From Betaproteobacteria bacterium (lineage in GTDB: Bacteria > Pseudomonadota > Gammaproteobacteria > Burkholderiales > SG8-39): DNA of 16,762 nucleotides. The stretch spans positions 1 to 16,762 of the forward strand of contig JAABRB010000037.1 in assembly GCA_011391185.1 (NCBI GenBank). The letters are read 5' to 3'. The position numbers were made by a program, and so were the translations under genes. Numbering within the stretch: position 1 is the first letter of the stretch; each line of letters starts with the position of its first letter. Positions 7,027 to 13,994 of the stretch are shown here, piece by piece. The notes under the pieces were generated by a model, which was not told the origin of the DNA, searched no databases, and saw nothing but the letters and a program-made list of their open reading frames with translations.

Positions 7027-7701
7027 TCATGCTGGCGCGGCGATGCCACGCAGTCCGGCCGGGTCGAGAATCTCGATCTGCTCGCGCGCGAGGCCGACCA
7101 GGCCCTGGTCCGCAAAGCCGCGCAGCAGCCGGCTCACGATCTCGCGCACGCTTCCGAGCTCGTCAGCGAGCTGCTGGTGAGTGGTGTGAACGAGCTTCCC
7201 CTTTCCGAGCAGGAGCGCGGCGAGGCGCTGATCGAGACGCTGGAAAGCGACCGCTTCGACGAGCTGCATGAGCTCCGTGATGCGCTCGGCAAAGAGACTG
7301 AAGACGTAGGTCCGGAACGGCTCGTGGCCGGTGATGAGCTTGTTGAACACGGGCGCCGGCAGCGTCATGAGGGTCGTCTCGGATTCTGCGATGCCGCGGG
7401 CGGAGTAGGGCGCATGTCCAAGCAGGCAGCTCGAAGTGAGCACACATGCGTCGCCCGGCACGACCCGGTAGAGCTGCAGCTCGCGGCCGTTCGGCGCAGT
7501 CTTGGCCACCCGCACGGTCCCGTCGAGGAGGAGGGGGAACGCCATGCAGGGATTCTCCTCGTCGAACATCACGGTACCCGCGGGAACCGTCATCGTCGGC
7601 GCATCGGCGAGCAGCCCGTCGAGCTCCCTGGCCGGTAGCGATGCGAGCGAGGGGTAGAGGGCGGTCAAGCGCTCCCTGATCGTGGCTCGGTCCATGTCCA
7701 T
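7027..7701 (-). CDS. Crp/Fnr-family transcriptional regulator
   Basis: DNA-binding regulator of 224 aa. It has an N-terminal cyclic-nucleotide-binding-like beta barrel (~residues 20-125), a long dimerisation helix (~128-165) and a C-terminal winged helix-turn-helix (THQQLADELGSVREIVSRLL, 174-193). The usual cAMP-contacting GE...R..T/S pattern is not evident, so it is not a classical Crp. There is no N-terminal Fnr-type four-cysteine cluster, but C52, C86 and C92 (GDACVLTSSCLLG) lie in the effector domain, so a redox or thiol signal is possible. ATG 7695 is an alternative start two codons in, and neither start has a clear Shine-Dalgarno. It begins 19 nt after the histidine-kinase stop. The adjacent DUF2892 and methyltransferase genes are plausible targets by context only. 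Confidence 0.92.
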   Translation of the reverse strand: MDMDRATIRERLTALYPSLASLPARELDGLLADAPTMTVPAGTVMFDEENPCMAFPLLLDGTVRVAKTAPNGRELQLYRVVPGDACVLTSSCLLGHAPYSARGIAESETTLMTLPAPVFNKLITGHEPFRTYVFSLFAERITELMQLVEAVAFQRLDQRLAALLLGKGKLVHTTHQQLADELGSVREIVSRLLRGFADQGLVGLAREQIEILDPAGLRGIAAPA

Positions 7702-7720
7702 GCCGGTCTGGTCGGTCCGG

Positions 7721-9376
7721 TCAGTCTGCGATGAAGGGCTCGGGCGGAAAGCTTACCTTGACCACGACCCCTTCGACATCCTCCCGGTTCGCGGCGGTCG
7801 CTTTGCCGCCGTGGAACGTGGCGATGAGCCGCACGATGTAGAGACCCAGACCCAGGTGCGGCACGCCGCCCGCCCGGCTCGCCCGCACGGAGACCATGGA
7901 CTCGAAAAGGCGGCCACGCATCTCATCAGGGAGCGGCGGCCCCTCGTTTGCGATCGTGAGTGTCGTCTCGAAGTCGCCGGGCGCCAGCCGAACGGTGATG
8001 GGCGCCTCGGGACGTCCGAAATCGACAGCGTTCGCGACCAGCTTGTCGAGCATCTGGGCGACAAGGTCCGGGACGCCCAGGACGTTGACGGGTTGGCCCG
8101 GAAGCCGCAGGTCGAATCGTCGCCCGGCGTAGATGCTGCGATAGCCCTCGACGCACCCCGCGACGACCCGCGCGAGATCGAACCGTTCGCGCTCGGCTTC
8201 CCGCAGCAGATGCTCGAGGCGCGTCGCCTCCGACATGGCGGAGAGGAGGCTGCTCAGGCGCGCAATGCCCTCCTTCGCCCGCTCGATGTAGACGCGCGAA
8301 TCCGCGGCGATCGGCGCCAGCGCGAGATTCTCGAGCGAGGTTCGCACGACCGCGATCGGGGTGCGAAGCTCGTGCGAGAGCCGCGAACCCATCGCCTCCT
8401 GGTAGGCCGCGTACTCGCCCAGCCGGTCCAGTGCGCTCGAGAAGCTGCGCGCGAGATCGCCCAGCTCGTCCCCGGCGTTCGACGGCGTCACTTTGCCGGT
8501 CACACGGCCGTGCGCATCGATTGCCCGTTCCGCCTCGTCACGCAGCCGTCGGATCCGGCCGGAGAGGCGCGACGCGAAGATGAACAGGGTCGCCGAGCCG
8601 GCAAGCAGGACGGCCAGGACCAGATTGAAGAGCCGCTCGAACGCGCGGTTGCGCTCGGCGAGCAGCGCGTTCGTGGTCTCTTCCACCAGCACCACGCCGC
8701 GCACCTCGAAGCCGACCCAGATCGGATGCGTGGTCGACACGATGACCGCCCGCGCGTCGGAAGTCGGCCGCCGGGTGTTGGTCGGTATGCCGGTGAGCGC
8801 GCGCTGCACTTCCCGGTAGCGGCCCACGGTCGCTTCCGAGAGATCGTCCGTGAAATCCTCACGCGGTTGCGTGAGAATGAGCCGGTAGATCGGCCCGAGA
8901 ATCTGCGTCTCGACGAAGCGCCCGAGGCCGGATTCGGCTTCGTCGGGATCCGGGGGAATGCGGCGCAGCGTTCCGGCGACCGCGAGCACGCGCAGGTTGC
9001 GGTCGACCACCCAGATCCGGGCGGTGGTTCGAGTCAGGCCCGTGAGGATCTGCTCGATCTCCGTGCTGCTGCCCGGGCGATCCGGCTGCCGCGGCGGCGC
9101 GGTTGGAACGGGTAGTGCGAGCGAGCCGGCAGCCGCGCCATCGTGCGCGTCGCGGACCGCAGCAAGGTCGGCCCCCCCCCGCTCGAACAGCCGTGGACGT
9201 TCGTGCAGCGCCGTGGCAACCGCCTCGGCCGTTCCGGCGAGCTTTTGCAGCTGCTGATCGCGCAAGAAGCGCTCCAGCTCACTCACGTACTCGAAGCCGA
9301 GCCACGGAATCAGCAGGAATACGCTCGACGCGGCAAGCAGCTTGGTGCGGATGCCGACCGCGATGCGCCGGGTCAT
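7721..9376 (-). CDS. Sensor histidine kinase (resembles proteobacterial dedicated-sortase system kinase)
   Basis: Membrane sensor kinase of 551 aa. Order: TM1 at ~residues 12-30, a periplasmic sensor region (~31-244), TM2 at ~245-268 (FNLVLAVLLAGSATLFIFAS), HAMP (~270-325), HisKA with H335 in SHELRTP, and HATPase with the N-box LDKLVANAVDFG (~440) and GLGLYIVRLIA near the end. Its ATG overlaps the response-regulator stop by 4 nt (ATGA), indicating translational coupling with its cognate partner. The overall look and the partner's type recall the kinase described for proteobacterial dedicated sortase systems. That is recollection of the family, not a search result, and this protein is shorter than those I recall. 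A C9 run at 9172-9180 (G9 in the message, codons ~66-68) lies in frame within the sensor region. Confidence 0.92.
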   Translation of the reverse strand: MTRRIAVGIRTKLLAASSVFLLIPWLGFEYVSELERFLRDQQLQKLAGTAEAVATALHERPRLFERGGADLAAVRDAHDGAAAGSLALPVPTAPPRQPDRPGSSTEIEQILTGLTRTTARIWVVDRNLRVLAVAGTLRRIPPDPDEAESGLGRFVETQILGPIYRLILTQPREDFTDDLSEATVGRYREVQRALTGIPTNTRRPTSDARAVIVSTTHPIWVGFEVRGVVLVEETTNALLAERNRAFERLFNLVLAVLLAGSATLFIFASRLSGRIRRLRDEAERAIDAHGRVTGKVTPSNAGDELGDLARSFSSALDRLGEYAAYQEAMGSRLSHELRTPIAVVRTSLENLALAPIAADSRVYIERAKEGIARLSSLLSAMSEATRLEHLLREAERERFDLARVVAGCVEGYRSIYAGRRFDLRLPGQPVNVLGVPDLVAQMLDKLVANAVDFGRPEAPITVRLAPGDFETTLTIANEGPPLPDEMRGRLFESMVSVRASRAGGVPHLGLGLYIVRLIATFHGGKATAANREDVEGVVVKVSFPPEPFIAD

Positions 9377-10071
9377 GTGCCCGGTTCTTTCCAGCGGTAG
9401 CCCATGCCGTAGACGGTGTCGACGGCGTCAAACGCCGGATCGACCGCCTGGAACTTGCGCCGGATGCGCTTCACGTGCGACGTGATCGTGCTGTCGTCGA
9501 CGACGAGATTCGCATCGCGCATGAGGCTGTCGCGGTCCTTCACGTGGCCGGGGTAGCGCGCCAGGGCGTGCACCATCCAGAACTCGGTCAACGTGAGCGG
9601 CACGGCGCTATTCTCCCAGCGCGCCGTCATGCGCTTCAGATCGAGGGCGAGCGCACCGCGCACGAGCGCGTCCTCGCTCGAGGGCGGGGTGCTCAGCACC
9701 TCCACCCTGCGGAATAGTGCCGCGATGCGCGCAAGGAGATGCGGCAGGCTCACGTCCTTCGTGAGATAGTCGTCTGCGCCCATACGCAGACCGGCGATCA
9801 CGTCAAAATCGCTGTCGCGCGCGGTGAGGAAGATGATCGGCAGTGTCGATGACATCGCGCGCAGATCGCGGCAGAGCGCGAACCCGCCGTCGATCTCATC
9901 GCCCAGGCCGATGTCGATGATCGCAAGATCCGGAAGTCGGGAGCGAAAGCCCGCCATTGCCTGCGCGCGGTCGGCAAACGCGTGGACGTCGTAACCCTGC
10001 CGGCGCAGGACATCGGCATAGTTTTCGCGGATGGCGGGCTCGTCTTCGACGATGGCGATGCGGCGGCTCAT
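9373..10071 (-). CDS. pdsR: OmpR/PhoB-type response regulator (PdsR-like)
   Basis: Two-component response regulator of 232 aa. The receiver domain (1-120) has the acidic pair E9/D10, phospho-acceptor D53 in LAIIDIGLGDEIDGGF, T83 and K105. A winged-helix DNA-binding domain occupies ~130-230 (LTLTEFWMVHALARYPG, VDDSTITSHVKRIRRKF, DTVYGMGYRWK). The distinctive IDIGLGDEIDGGF stretch and the overall sequence recall the response regulator of the proteobacterial dedicated sortase system, hence the tentative symbol; no sortase or sortase target is within the window. It is the first gene of a leftward series, overlaps the kinase gene by 4 nt, and has a candidate AGGTG ribosome-binding site. Direct repeats in its upstream region may be its own binding sites. 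Confidence 0.9.
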   Translation of the reverse strand: MSRRIAIVEDEPAIRENYADVLRRQGYDVHAFADRAQAMAGFRSRLPDLAIIDIGLGDEIDGGFALCRDLRAMSSTLPIIFLTARDSDFDVIAGLRMGADDYLTKDVSLPHLLARIAALFRRVEVLSTPPSSEDALVRGALALDLKRMTARWENSAVPLTLTEFWMVHALARYPGHVKDRDSLMRDANLVVDDSTITSHVKRIRRKFQAVDPAFDAVDTVYGMGYRWKEPGT

Positions 10072-10124
10072 GGGCGAACACCTGACGGATGCGGAAATTA
10101 GGGCTCAAGGGACGGGCGCAGACG

Positions 10125-10151
10125 ACTATAGCGCGACTGACACGCGGGCAA
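10125..10151 (-). promoter_or_regulatory. Candidate promoter for the two-component operon
   Basis: On the minus strand, TATAGT (complement of 10125-10130) is a near-consensus -10 about 54 nt before the response-regulator ATG. TTGCCC (complement of 10146-10151) is a possible -35. The 15-nt spacer is shorter than optimal, as in promoters that need an activator. Confidence 0.4.
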
Positions 10152-10177
10152 TGCACCCGGAACAGCCCTGGGCGGAA

Positions 10178-10196
10178 TTGCCAGAATGTTGCCAGA
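10178..10196 (+). promoter_or_regulatory. Direct repeat TTGCCAGA x2, 11 bp apart; candidate response-regulator site
   Basis: TTGCCAGA occurs at 10178-10185 and again at 10189-10196, one helical turn apart. It lies between the response-regulator gene and the divergent small ORFs. OmpR-family regulators commonly bind tandem direct repeats with this spacing; the link to this regulator is inference. Confidence 0.4.
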
Positions 10197-10356
10197 TTTG
10201 ATCTCTAAGCTGCCTGGATATGCCCCGGAAGAGGCCCGCTCGGCGGGGTTCAATGCAGTGTGGATCGGCTCCCCGTGCTCGCGGCACGGAGGTCGGACGC
10301 AAGGGACAGACGACAGAACGAACGGAATCGAACGGAATGAACGGGAAGGGATCGCG

Positions 10357-10554
10357 ATGAGCAGGTCAGATTGGAACGACGATTGTCACGACGATTGTCA
10401 CGACGATTTGCCGCTGCGCCGCTACGGCACGGCGCGGCGCAAGCGTCGTCCCCATCGCGTGACAGTGCTCCCTGCGAGCGGCGCGATTCCGGGCATGGCC
10501 CAGGTGATGCGCAACGTCGAGCGCCGGGCAGCGTCGCGACGGCTTTGCATCTAG
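10357..10554 (+). CDS. Small protein with Asp/Cys/His repeat, unknown function
   Basis: Unrecognised small ORF of 65 aa. ATG 10357 is preceded by a purine-rich GGGAAGGG about 7 nt upstream. The N-terminus carries a repeat NDDCHDDCHDD encoded by 2.6 copies of the 12-bp unit GACGATTGTCAC (10378-10408). A strongly basic middle (RRYGTARRKRRPHR) follows, and the end is basic with a terminal Cys. There is no membrane segment. The frame is open from ATG 10186, but the internal start has the better ribosome-binding site. The acidic Cys/His repeat could bind metal. It lies divergent from the two-component genes and 50 nt before the next small membrane-protein gene. It may be a real small gene or a chance frame in GC-rich DNA. 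Confidence 0.45.
   Translation: MSRSDWNDDCHDDCHDDLPLRRYGTARRKRRPHRVTVLPASGAIPGMAQVMRNVERRAASRRLCI
10378..10408 (+). repeat. 12-bp tandem repeat (GACGATTGTCAC, 2.6 copies)
   Basis: Units are at 10378-10389 and 10390-10401, with a partial one at 10402-10408. The period is a multiple of 3, so in the ORF containing it the repeat encodes DDCH units without disturbing the frame. Confidence 0.85.
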
Positions 10555-10604
10555 GCGCGCGCATCGAGCGGCGCGCATCCAGGCATGAATCAGGAAAGGT
10601 GACG

Positions 10605-10832
10605 ATGACTCAGAATGTTGCGACCCAACCACTTCGCCAGGGGCGTGTGTGGATGGACTTTGGAAAGCTCGTCCTGGCCGCGGTCGTGCAGGGCGTTGCG
10701 GTAAGCGTAGTCGTGGCCCTGGTGGTTGTGATCCTTGCCGGCGGAGCGGCGGGCGATGCTTCCGATTTGCCGGACGCTGCAGTCTCCGGGACACCGCCGC
10801 AGCCTGCGAGCCTCGTTCGGGAGCAAGGGTGA
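10605..10832 (+). CDS. Small single-pass membrane protein, unknown function
   Basis: Unrecognised ORF of 75 aa with a good ribosome-binding site, AGGAAAGG ending 5 nt before ATG 10605. Residues 1-18 are polar. About 20-45 form one strongly hydrophobic helix (KLVLAAVVQGVAVSVVVALV and onward). The last ~30 residues are Ala/Pro/Asp-rich and probably extracytoplasmic or disordered. It follows the Asp/Cys/His-repeat ORF on the same strand and is divergent from the two-component genes, so it could be a regulatory target or accessory of that system; this is context only. Confidence 0.6.
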   Translation: MTQNVATQPLRQGRVWMDFGKLVLAAVVQGVAVSVVVALVVVILAGGAAGDASDLPDAAVSGTPPQPASLVREQG

Positions 10833-11143
10833 CGCGCGGCCGCCGCGCGGCGGCCCGGACTCCTGACCGGGGAGGACCCTTCGGCCCGGCCTGTGCGCCG
10901 CACACGCCTCCTTCCAGCACGAGCCTGGCCGAGTCTTCCCCCGTCCGGAGCCTGGGCACCGCGGTTCTGCGCCGGCGCTAACGGCGGCCGGGCCGATCCG
11001 CCCGGAACACTCCCGTTGCGACGTCGCTTCCCTGGCGCGCGTTTCCGGAAGGATGCGATCCGGCGGCCGAATGGACGTCTTCGTCGGCTGTAATCGGTGC
11101 AGTGCAGCATGGTAGACTACGCGCCATCCCCCGGCGCGCGCCC
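10833..11143. other. Intergenic region upstream of glyA
   Basis: These 311 bp contain no convincing gene, tRNA or recognisable riboswitch. A GC-only hairpin (GGCCGCC, loop GCGC, GGCGGCC at 10838-10855) directly follows the small membrane-protein stop. It lacks a T-run, so at most it is a Rho-dependent end or an RNA-stabilising stem. The right end carries the putative glyA promoter. Confidence 0.5.
11113..11118 (+). promoter_or_regulatory. Candidate -10 element (TAGACT) for glyA-nrdR-ribD
   Basis: TAGACT matches the TATAAT consensus moderately. It would place transcription start near 11125, about 19 nt before the glyA ATG. No convincing -35 is present at 16-18 bp. The resulting leader (CCATCCCCCGGCGCGCGCCC) has no Shine-Dalgarno. 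Confidence 0.35.
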
Positions 11144-12394
11144 ATGTCCCTGAACAAACAACCGCTGGCCACCGTCGATCCCGAGATCTGGGAAGCCATT
11201 CAGAGCGAAGTCGCCCGCGAGGAAGAGTACATCTCCCTCATCGCCTCGGAGAACTACGCCAGCCTTGCGGTGCTCGCCGCGCAGGGCTCGCTGATGACGA
11301 ACAAGTACGCGGAAGGCTATCCGGGCAAGCGCTATTACGGCGGGTGCGAGTTCGTGGACGTGGCCGAGGAGCTTGCGATCGAGCGCGCGAAGAAGCTCTT
11401 CCACGCGGAATACGCGAACGTCCAGCCGCATTCCGGTGCGCAGGCGAATCAGGCGGTCTTCGCGGCGGTACTCAAGCCGGGTGACGTGTTGCTCGGCATG
11501 GCGCTCCCGCACGGCGGCCATCTCACCCACGGCGCTTCGGTCAACCTTTCGGGCAAGCTCTATCAGGCTTTCGGATACGGCCTCGGCGCAAACGAGGAAA
11601 TCGATTACGACCAGGTCGAGCATCTCGCGAAGGGACACAAACCCAGGCTCATCATTGCCGGGGCTTCCGCGTATTCGCTCGCGATCGACTGGAAAGCATT
11701 CCGCAGGATCGCCGATTCGATCGGTGCCTACTTGATAGCCGATATCGCCCACTACTCGGGTCTGATCGCGGCCGGCTTCTATCCGAGTCCGGTGGGCATC
11801 GCCGACTTCATCACCAGCACCACGCACAAGACGCTGCGCGGTCCGCGGGGCGGATTGATTCTCGCGGCGCCCGAGCATGCGAAGGCCGTGAATTCCGCAG
11901 TGTTTCCGGGCATCCAGGGCGGGCCGCTGATGCACGTGATCGCGGCGAAGGCGGTCGCCTTCAACGAAGCCATGAGCAAGGACTTCAAGCGCTATCAGGA
12001 GGAAGTGATCGCGAACGCGCGCGTGATGGCCAAGCTGCTGGCGGCGCGCGGATACCGGATCGTCTCCGGACGGACCGAGAGCCACATGTTTCTGGTCGAT
12101 CTGCGCGGCAAGGGCCTCACTGGAAAAGGTGCCGAAGACCTGCTCGGTCGCGCACACATCACGGTGAACAAGAACGCGGTGCCCAATGACCCCGCGAAAC
12201 CCTCTGTCACCAGCGGCATCCGCATCGGCACCGCGGCAATGACCACGCGCGGTTTCGACGAGATCGAAGCGGAGGCGGTCGCCAATGCGATTGCGATGGT
12301 GCTCGATTCGCCGGGGGACAAGGGCGTCGTCGCACGCGTTGCCGAGGAGATCGGCGCGCTCTGCAAGAAATTTCCGGTGTACGCCACCCGATGA
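11144..12394 (+). CDS. glyA: Serine hydroxymethyltransferase
   Basis: Cytoplasmic PLP enzyme interconverting serine + tetrahydrofolate with glycine + 5,10-methylene-THF, the main one-carbon source. It has 416 aa, normal length. Signatures include [14 protein letters not shown] near the N-terminus, [40 protein letters not shown], and [12 protein letters not shown] with the Schiff-base lysine at K229, the same number as in E. coli. ATG 11144 is chosen because [19 protein letters not shown] is the typical N-terminus; the frame is open further upstream but without homology. No Shine-Dalgarno is visible before this ATG. Its stop overlaps the nrdR start by 4 nt (ATGA), so glyA and nrdR are translationally coupled. 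Confidence 0.98.
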   Translation: MSLNKQPLATVDPEIWEAIQSEVAREEEYISLIASENYASLAVLAAQGSLMTNKYAEGYPGKRYYGGCEFVDVAEELAIERAKKLFHAEYANVQPHSGAQANQAVFAAVLKPGDVLLGMALPHGGHLTHGASVNLSGKLYQAFGYGLGANEEIDYDQVEHLAKGHKPRLIIAGASAYSLAIDWKAFRRIADSIGAYLIADIAHYSGLIAAGFYPSPVGIADFITSTTHKTLRGPRGGLILAAPEHAKAVNSAVFPGIQGGPLMHVIAAKAVAFNEAMSKDFKRYQEEVIANARVMAKLLAARGYRIVSGRTESHMFLVDLRGKGLTGKGAEDLLGRAHITVNKNAVPNDPAKPSVTSGIRIGTAAMTTRGFDEIEAEAVANAIAMVLDSPGDKGVVARVAEEIGALCKKFPVYATR

Positions 12395-12876
12395 ATTGCC
12401 CTTTCTGCAAGGCCGACGACACCGCAGTCATCGATTCGCGGCTCTCCGAGGATGGTGACAGCGTCCGCCGTCGCCGCGCCTGCCGCAAATGCGCGAAGCG
12501 CTTCACCACGTACGAGCGCGTCGAACTCTCGATGCCTGTGGTGGTCAAGGCGACGGGCCATCGGGTGCCCTACGATTCCGGGAAGATCCGTACCGGATTC
12601 ATGCGCGCGCTGCACAAGCGCCCGGTTCCGACCCAGTATGTGGACGATGCGATCGACCGCATCGAGCAGCGCCTCATGGCGCTCGGCGAGCGGGAGGTGG
12701 GCTCGCGGATCATCGGCGAGATGGTCATGCGCGAGTTGAAGAAGATGGACGACGTTGCCTATATCCGCTTCGCCTCGGTCTACGAGGATTTCCAGCGCGT
12801 CGACGACTTTCGCGAGAAGATCCGCGAGGTCAAGCGCCCCGCGCGGCGCATCCGCAAGACCGCCGTCAGATCGTAG
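12391..12876 (+). CDS. nrdR: Transcriptional repressor NrdR
   Basis: Nucleotide-sensing repressor of ribonucleotide reductase genes, 161 aa, normal length. An N-terminal zinc ribbon with C3, C6, C31 and C34 ([29 protein letters not shown]) is followed by an ATP-cone domain (~49-139; [16 protein letters not shown]). A basic C-terminal tail completes it. The start overlaps the glyA stop by 4 nt, and ribD follows without any gap. No nrd genes are in the window, so its targets lie elsewhere. The glyA-nrdR-rib arrangement is common in proteobacteria. Confidence 0.98.
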   Translation: MNCPFCKADDTAVIDSRLSEDGDSVRRRRACRKCAKRFTTYERVELSMPVVVKATGHRVPYDSGKIRTGFMRALHKRPVPTQYVDDAIDRIEQRLMALGEREVGSRIIGEMVMRELKKMDDVAYIRFASVYEDFQRVDDFREKIREVKRPARRIRKTAVRS

Positions 12877-13965
12877 GTGTATACCGAAGCGGACCGCGCG
12901 TACATGGCACAGGCGCTCGCGCTGGCCGAGCGCGGGCTGTTCACGACCACGCCGAACCCCCGGGTCGGGTGCGTGATCGCGCGCGATGGCGCGGTGGTCG
13001 GGACCGGCTGGCACGCGCGCGCGGGCGAGCCGCACGCCGAAGCGATCGCGCTTCGCGATGCCGGGGTGCGCGCCGCCGGCAGCACGGTCTATGTCACCCT
13101 CGAGCCATGCTGCCATCACGGCCGCACGCCGCCCTGCACCGATGGACTCATCGCGGCGAAAGTCGCGCGCGTCATCGTCGCGTGCGAGGATCCCAATCCC
13201 CTGGTCTCCGGACAGGGAATCGCGCGACTGCGCGCCGCGAGAATCGATGTCAGCGTCGGGCTGCTGAGCGACCCGGCACGCGAGCTCAACATCGGATTCG
13301 CGTCGCGCATGACGCGTGGCCGCCCGTGGGTCCGCATGAAGGTAGCCGCCACGCTCGACGGCAAGACCGCGCTCGGCAACGGTCGCAGCCGCTGGATCAC
13401 CGGGCCCGAGGCGCGCCGCGACGGCCACGCGTTTCGCGCGCGCGCGTGCGCGGTGCTGACCGGAATCGGCACGGTCAAGGACGACGATCCGCAGCTCACG
13501 GTCCGCGACGTGCCGACGACGCGGCAGCCCTTGCGGGTCGTGGTGGACAGCCGGCTCGAGGTGCCGCTGGCCGCGCGCATCCTGGAAGGGGGACACGTGC
13601 TGGTGGCGGCTGCGGTGGAGAATCCTGCGCGCACCGCGGCGCTCATCGCACGCGGGGCCGAGGTGCTGACCATTCCGAACGCGGCAGGCAAGGTCGAGCT
13701 GAGCGAACTCATGGCGGAGTTGAGCCGGCGCGGACTGAACGAAGTCCACGTCGAAGCCGGTTTCAAGCTGAACGGATCGCTGGTCGCAGCGGGCGTGGTC
13801 GACGAATGGGTGATCTACCTCGCGCCGAGCCTGATCGGCGAGTCGGGACGCGGCATGTTCAACCTGCCCGAATTGACGGAGCTTGCGGGTCGCGTGCAGC
13901 TCTCGATCCGCGACGTGCGGCAGGTCGGCGCGGACGTGCGAATCATCGCCCGTCTCGCGTCCTGA
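12877..13965 (+). CDS. ribD: Bifunctional pyrimidine deaminase/reductase RibD
   Basis: Catalyses the second and third steps of riboflavin synthesis, deamination then reduction of the pyrimidine intermediate from GTP. It has 362 aa. The N-terminal deaminase domain (1-~145) binds zinc through H53 (HAEAIAL, with catalytic E55), C78 and C87 (TLEPCCHHGRTPPC). The C-terminal reductase domain (~150-362) has RPWVRMKVAATLDGKTAL, GIGTVKDDDPQLTVR and EAGFKLNGSLV. GTG 12877, directly after the nrdR TAG, is chosen because the encoded YTEADRAYMAQAL helix is part of the family N-terminus; ATG 12904 would cut it. Its usual downstream partner ribE is displaced by a 2.1-kb leftward gene, leaving only 29 nt between the convergent stops. 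Confidence 0.97.
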   Translation: MYTEADRAYMAQALALAERGLFTTTPNPRVGCVIARDGAVVGTGWHARAGEPHAEAIALRDAGVRAAGSTVYVTLEPCCHHGRTPPCTDGLIAAKVARVIVACEDPNPLVSGQGIARLRAARIDVSVGLLSDPARELNIGFASRMTRGRPWVRMKVAATLDGKTALGNGRSRWITGPEARRDGHAFRARACAVLTGIGTVKDDDPQLTVRDVPTTRQPLRVVVDSRLEVPLAARILEGGHVLVAAAVENPARTAALIARGAEVLTIPNAAGKVELSELMAELSRRGLNEVHVEAGFKLNGSLVAAGVVDEWVIYLAPSLIGESGRGMFNLPELTELAGRVQLSIRDVRQVGADVRIIARLAS

Positions 13966-13994
13966 GAGGGCTTAAAGGCGCTCCGGGCGGGAAG

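Noticed and set aside
10357..10554. Sortase-type sorting signal (LPASG) in the small ORF next to the sortase-like regulators
   Set aside because: LPASG is not followed by a hydrophobic helix, and the protein lacks a signal peptide, both of which a sortase substrate needs.
10838..10855. Rho-independent terminator after the small membrane-protein gene
   Set aside because: The GC hairpin is strong but no T-run follows; listed only as a hairpin.
11995..13749. Open frame of ~584 codons on the minus strand opposite glyA, nrdR and ribD
   Set aside because: Fully antisense to conserved genes, with no recognisable motif.
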